A stretch of 28,935 nucleotides of DNA, from NCBI GenBank assembly GCA_964495805.1, contig CAZBWV010000068.1:1-28935 (forward strand), written 5' to 3'. Shown piece after piece: positions 28,301-28,935 of the stretch. The position numbers were made by a program, and so were the translations under genes. Numbering within the stretch: the first letter of the stretch is position 1; every line of letters begins with the position of its first letter. The notes beneath the pieces are model-generated. The model saw nothing but the letters and a program-made list of their open reading frames with translations. It did not search any database and was not told the origin of the DNA. This DNA is from JALXCH01 sp964495805. GTDB taxonomy: Bacteria; Calditrichota; Calditrichia; RBG-13-44-9.

Positions 28301-28794
28301 ACCACTTCACCGTCTGACGGCATAATCAGCTCGGGCCGATCGAAGGACATGATGTACAGCGTCTCGTACACCGGCCCGTCGATGGGAGTTTGTTCCCCTT
28401 CCCGGTACAGCTCCAGCTTGATGGTGTAGGAACCCTCTGGAATCATGTTGCTACGCCGGATTTGCTGCACCAGATTGTCGTTGATCGTTCCCGTGTTTAC
28501 ATCAATCAGATGGGTATTGTCGATGGTGTAAGTTCCACCCGCTAACACAGTAAACGGAACCGTTTCGCCACTGAACACCAGCCCGTACTGGTCGGACTCC
28601 AGCTCCGTTTTAATCACAAAAGTTCCCGGCGTCTGGCCGGGATTGGTAACAACAATTTGAATAATATTCGGAGTGGTTGTCCAGTCACTCAAATATGGGG
28701 ACGGGAACTGAGTTTGCAGGGTGACCTGCATGGACTGTGCAAATAGAAAACTGCTGAATAGAAGAATAAATAAATAGACGCGCCTCATCACCAT
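16381..28794 (-). CDS. giant exported multidomain protein (TANFOR-like N-terminus, beta-rich repeats, helical region, fibronectin-like modules)
   Basis: The product is 4,137 residues with one uninterrupted frame. In order: a signal peptide (1 to about 19, cleavage after LFA); a domain resembling the N-terminus of TANFOR proteins (about 22-150); a fibronectin-like domain ending in WYVQAFN (about 155-275); beta-rich sequence to about 2790 holding two full and one partial copies of an approximately 720-residue unit, and ending with a cysteine cluster (C2767, C2769, C2774). A charged helical, coiled-coil-prone region follows (about 2797-3220), then a Gly/Ser linker (about 3380-3445), at least four fibronectin-like modules (about 3540-4090) and a Gly/Pro tail. 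There is no membrane helix after the signal, no enzyme motif and no visible sorting signal, so I infer a secreted or cell-surface structural protein. AGAGGG stands five bases before the ATG. It heads the four-gene cluster. Only the TANFOR link is recalled, not verified. Confidence 0.93.
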   Translation of the reverse strand: MVMRRVYLFILLFSSFLFAQSMQVTLQTQFPSPYLSDWTTTPNIIQIVVTNPGQTPGTFVIKTELESDQYGLVFSGETVPFTVLAGGTYTIDNTHLIDVNTGTINDNLVQQIRRSNMIPEGSYTIKLELYREGEQTPIDGPVYETLYIMSFDRPELIMPSDGEVVLDETSLIFQWSPVVNGIPTFSVRYHLAIFEILPGQVPVQVIHSAYPLFETDVIDQTQLIYPVSAYGRMEKGKKYVWYVQAFNNNPGINFGMPLGENEGRSEIFTFYYKEKQQTTQNLNNLTRLELIPGVAYLKNLGGTLKTQTQTEYILNGSADLVLYAGTDSVVVSVFLNNLTFLQGSLFPPTFTGGEVSAVLNGELNHFGGLNVLPIQVTGLRFTPATGLTFDAKFHLPGSALTNPVNLVGQFTLTTAGFSGNLSYQGNWDNPLIQFDHELIKMHLTGISIDIDQLSARADVQVKYLTSPRAVQIPNVLLNPSQIQIPISISQPDTLPFLSGSNMIRLITQSLAGSVQLNPTNGDIDFDVTLTAGMQFPFINQPIQVPEITVRLSKANGFQLVNFNPNISQNLRLNMQWLQMAFRNLALNSLSYANGHFSFDLQVDADFALPQITGFSTPLVRNIHFTQDGISIGEQHFTNLNLAPFEVAGLRLELTAFHVGAMNFNWSTGTWPNWNFSADIDVKLPNLPMNYASVLRQQVFHLQNIALGTSRIQTTFPAIQFSGNEGEIPLGGGAAFYVKKLFGQLDLDWSSGSLVNNSSLAMTGSLKLPDFLGCSSAQNLGNSVLQMDGFGHISGTISNFVPSCPIQLGFVSLTVHSSSLTFDFSQNQQQARMSAAVSASMPGISGGSTSTANGNLTVDLLTGELISGSLTFRNFALKIPNDQPVLTFHISQAVLDKTGLEIHGSQQLSLGGSSVGVNFNHLKINLRTFQIVSGDAVFQSSFAFRLGLNGGQINWQAVQSGVASALSNAIQLNLPSNIRITTNGLQITGQSMVQLNYQGYSLDSLRAVFSNNFTLQFQPFQLKNGMLEIFYGTNRIAYLDPGGIHFNFGYFGISALPEKLPLPDLNIAYLVLKNGNTPLVDVTNVSGGVRIATRAGQPVRLVFPALKFNQPTAPEIGVEFSIVVDPMNFQLSNGHISAVIPDNTPGFDLSSVGLPINIKNLDYRDLSGIKTFTFKGLPKLFGAELSQNDSLTLKLTETGQFEANLNLTLNKVIPLVEGNDLIQLALSRIQGNIQCSFSSLNFNLTASGGLKMKLNGAPEDVVTMDLNVSPSGFSVQNMQVNSNLANLPLNLGVVDMTLGDFTIPTLSFDQTNGWNFEFDFSANLGFPQLGNFRLPKIEHIRISRSGIHFPQTSIPSLNLTPFNLGGFQLKMLALRIPEVTVNFFDPSIDFGAVSNIRFDLELNMPNLAPNMPPALANLGLQVSDCGYAHGIITGTIQNKQVPNPGIEIPIGGGAKFYAKKFRGTLSGDSTASGWQQKFDVLVEGAFQLPPGLFPCASPTNIATALHISSSGQISGSIANFLPGCPLKFGPVALKVDSSALTFDFSSGQQSAIMSMKATLKLPPPTPGDSISATGNITLDLVNGNFINGQIAINHPFRLNLPLDGDLLSFTINSAVLNKDGLRISGSNTLNLTGGMSVTANFNNFLIGLNPFEIKSGSVTFSSTFAFKITMENGKLKWKSTNSNPTINEDFGVALNLPNTLGIADGKFYAQGTAQVSFHYQGQSYQGITVRFRDNFRLSFWPVRVVSGKAEFIRNNEVIAYIDSTGFVPGNVLGIIPLPDTLALPTKDVAYMRLKDDQGNLLVETTDNGNAYMLQIKQGKSLKIVIPALKYNGQAPPELTVTSLSVGINKTTYQVVSGGIQVEAPSVGTALIDLTPRGLPLKVTRFAFKKINGNYGVLVGAQIQLPQAISDLNLSVDSLMVSAGGISGTVTVGQFHQHYTSGTTYMKTISFGTDVPVELKVEGIKATFNSNNSFQISFSGDLMVDLFKENASSSASPIHFAASVGTDSTTFTTDISHLTNGIPINIARLMPLANNPNLPPIDITTVGNDFKIELNTLLKIPSFGENFAVEVKGLKISKSQGLQMPTITFNNPSEMLNFELFAMNFKISQLGFFYQNQSGHKIFGLEMGGSLTAFNNTSSFSGLRIGSDGSFSIASASLISSPINIVPNQLQLKTLAFHNDSLKATFRVTPPKPLNQNPSEVNFFIAPNGTVGGGGRVVLLDENHAKDNDGTEWSFWKGTLDLVYLDVDLKLDNFHNSKVHINGDLWLSNDRIEFGYKDAGGLHPGILIGFDGSIHFNNFRLVGTPTFDMDVLRFQLTNLTNVPGTTFGIKISGNVEVAISSVTSSIQFTDLTITDNGDMPNIASAITGGSLSVGNIFSFQIQQFKYMPNGGTIEYSTGTIPSGNNSGSQQTVTETVDFYIEFGVTMSIANTFSGGVDHFLMFTKNNTTNIIIDNLHLSIQNVVTASLDMVYYSSSSDIKFLAAGQVVVQPNINFTTVGLFEQVNGKLRFGIFVMAELPGPGIVLFPGISLAKLGGGFFYNPKQEYLNLVVSKTDLAQDTIINSLPSLTGGEAKFAIMLYAGVVIMDKTMISGSTLITITDQYINFAGRVVLMNMNDKLMGGFKLTARFDQFYIDGIIYAKAQLGVIKGRGDLQFKIAETQWYVKGSVHAVVINEKFLEADCKFFVGNPGFMFQATSHSGFDFWIVTVNTTISSTIWMKWQSPREFGGYFTFNAKAEVLLGLASISAGVKAILIVSDRFVVYGEAYGSVCVCWGLKCWDGSIWVKISNKSPKFDGGFGSDPEMSEKIKEAENMAEDMENAAKQAEAEMQSKIASGIRLKEEQIRRAGLNLYAGNSYQIALDWKNMEINNGGLTSAELNNINNYINKCIKLPGSLAGTSNYLANLLSEEENLLQEAEAIAEQVGQQLDQSLGSLPSVDNMLEQYEFTSPIQALSDSVVVITYTGADGKQHQTFQVQPQLVIDDELVNQHKNRAQQMEQKRQQILEQIYNRILKLNSYLTQMDLILNQENGVNTVKNLGEKYLAAHEKLEKYFWKNHKYIKELKSWSATALSELSSLRYLTIGPFIVVKSQRMNDKAKLKALAKARARKLADIVYVGAPDQADQLYQTLAAGIDQLENIQDIRKASRLLGNDLWIHIPESGLKMLSSNSDSAEIANIANRNEKVGALEARHEQITGVIDKIYQKRISYAQALYDLTDRYLYWQLGAASDDEIRVQGSSGSLIPVRNYIDQHILPGYSASLSGMNINIGGGSSSLLNNPGFSINPGGTVGNLMFTPTTGVANLAHFQTPRPPVMAVVGQKFYTKLHLDVKALHDQLALQLSAPKMQYIHVNVYKDKYTAHIRANFKAVHPVGIANYSFAIASTTPITSPSMGGGSGGSGSSGSGSSSGGSGGGTMTYSGPSGGIIFGGFMGGGSGGSGSSGGSGSFWGGNLINSGYYNAGLINFTGGLYGSMMPNMGVYSTHFKMIGKKRQFYSYFIPTQLGETSHDFTLKIRARSTSGYVNRRLANFTVHFDGQQDNQYQGMVNMMDDNTPPVVLRIKIPMYQYSTSSIMKVNVEAVDYESDVMEYAYAVGTSMIPPSPDSVSWTSVGARSEFNIYNLTLQHNHLYYVYVRVKNSVGLWSTPRASNAVKIDTTAPGAVTINYTSPYPSDIGAPLNLNNSIVSYNSNLSVVQEINGIQYGFVIPTQSPANISTGVNDSLIYMFNIIGNFLNSITLSPYDTIPPGIRVGFNAANDPESGIYQYLFKVSRSANDPNPNSGWRLLGTDANGNPLTKIKLVGEPLAYMDTFYVHVRAMNKAGLIGPATVTGPIRPLDRTAPTKPEFTYGNIPASSQLFTNSTSFIILGLKPSIDNETGIAYYEVKIGTTPGGNEVLDWTHDHVSAYHGVGSLGSITLPTNLFNFSSGSGWTVFPMGGGLLGGPGGVSYAGDTNRVKISHLNLTQGQKVYVTIRAVNGDGTVSPSFTSRSILVDATPPQPGVISWTYEKSTNKLKVHLNGYSDPESRIYGVALAVRENANTSNVHTLKHIFPTNLVLPSNSITLEMPGTYHSGTGYTLRVLFANRAGKFSDIREVQFITPINAGTGTVGFGGNMGSGANFGNPGGMTPPPPPPNPGFINPPGWGGPGH
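18478..18642 (-). repeat. low-complexity Gly/Ser-coding tract with a duplicated 12-residue word
   Basis: This stretch encodes a Gly/Ser linker in the giant protein. The word MGGGSGGSGSSG occurs twice, at residues 3385 and 3424, separated by a short hydrophobic insert. GGA/TCC-type codons dominate. It probably is a flexible hinge between the helical part and the fibronectin-like end. Confidence 0.8.
22225..22686 (-). repeat. giant-protein repeat unit, copy 3 (partial, about residues 2037-2190)
   Basis: The start of the unit recurs (SKSQGLQMP, G2079) and so does the segment matching the strand after the second cysteine (LAFHNDSLKATFRV, H2176). The interval between these landmarks is 97 residues here against 187 and 190 in copies 1 and 2. 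The GGGA-YxKK segment and both cysteines are missing. Confidence 0.6.
22687..24846 (-). repeat. giant-protein repeat unit, copy 2 (about residues 1317-2036)
   Basis: The same landmarks as copy 1 appear at offsets of 717-721 residues: RSGIHF (G1345), LNLTPF (1356), EIPIGGGAKFYAKK (1446), C1494, C1523, LKVDSSALTFDFS (D1535) and VAYMRLKDD (1787). The DNA of the two copies differs substantially, so the duplication is old. Confidence 0.75.
24847..26997 (-). repeat. giant-protein repeat unit, copy 1 (about residues 600-1316)
   Basis: Landmarks that recur in copy 2 are QDGISI (G628), LNLAPF (639), EIPLGGGAAFYVKK (726), C773, C803, LTVHSSSLTFDFS (H815) and IAYLVLKNG (1066). The boundaries are approximate because the copies have diverged. 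Confidence 0.75.
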
Positions 28795-28856
28795 ATTACC
28801 CTCTGTTTTGTTTTACCTGGGATGAATTGATGGATTGGGGAATAACAGATATTTAC

Positions 28857-28873
28857 GGGATGGTGGTCATCCC
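28857..28873. repeat. inverted repeat in the leader of the giant gene
   Basis: GGGATG (28857-28862) and CATCCC (28868-28873) form a six-pair stem with a five-base loop about 65-80 bases before the start codon. It may be an mRNA leader structure. No known riboswitch pattern was recognised. Confidence 0.35.
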
Positions 28874-28892
28874 TTGGGGGATAAAATTTTCC

Positions 28893-28920
28893 ATTAAAGC
28901 AAACTGTCGGAGTTTGCAAA
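28893..28920 (-). promoter_or_regulatory. putative promoter of the giant-gene cluster with an internal inverted repeat
   Basis: Read leftward, TTTGCA (28920-28915), a 16-base spacer and TTTAAT (28898-28893) resemble a sigma-70 promoter (4/6 and 5/6 matches). The perfect inverted repeat GCAAACT-N5-AGTTTGC (28899-28917) fills the spacer and touches the -35, as an operator would. The start codon is about 100 bases downstream. The same repeat could instead be the end of an upstream transcript. Confidence 0.35.
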
Positions 28921-28935
28921 TAAAAAAGTTTCATA

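Noticed and set aside
16381..28794. Possibility that the giant frame is an assembly artefact or fused genes
   Set aside because: One uninterrupted frame with a single signal peptide, consistent domain order and repeats in phase makes a true single gene more likely.

Overview
The window looks like chromosomal DNA of a Gram-negative (diderm) bacterium, most likely in the FCB superphylum. Calditrichota is my first guess, with Ignavibacteriota or Bacteroidota as alternatives. The reasons are signal-peptide-bearing beta-barrel proteins ending in an aromatic residue, bacterial Shine-Dalgarno sites before most genes, a bacterial housekeeping set (argS, rsfS, nuoB, pepA) and very large secreted fibronectin/TANFOR-like proteins. 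The lineage is inferred from recalled protein styles, not from a search. I saw no rRNA, tRNA, CRISPR, insertion sequence or phage genes.

Layout. (1) 1-5505, minus strand: nuoB, leucyl aminopeptidase (pepA), a CpsB/YwqE-type PHP tyrosine phosphatase, and a membrane-bound HdrD-like Fe-S oxidoreductase fused to a cytochrome b-like domain. A further gene may start at the left edge. (2) 5506-5750: a short A+T-rich divergent region. (3) 5751-10053, plus strand: a small secreted protein of unknown function, a LytR_C-domain membrane protein, rsfS, argS and a PfkB-family kinase, closely packed and ending at a strong hairpin terminator (10102-10158). (4) 10255-28794, minus strand: four large genes for exported proteins. 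In transcription order they are a 4,137-residue giant, a 657-residue fibronectin III protein, a 693-residue periplasmic TPR protein and a 569-residue outer-membrane barrel.

How they may work together. The first half is mainly housekeeping: respiration (NuoB; an ETF- or thiol-linked quinone reductase), peptide turnover, translation and envelope functions. The four-gene cluster is the most unusual part. Every product carries an export signal, one is a barrel, one a TPR scaffold, and the giant combines a TANFOR-like N-terminus, an approximately 720-residue beta-rich unit present two and a half times in tandem, a long helical segment, a Gly/Ser linker and fibronectin-like modules. A secreted surface assembly with its own barrel and periplasmic scaffold is a reasonable hypothesis. 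The sequence alone does not prove a function. A putative promoter with an inverted repeat inside it lies just upstream of the giant gene, and a strong hairpin separates the giant from the rest of the cluster.
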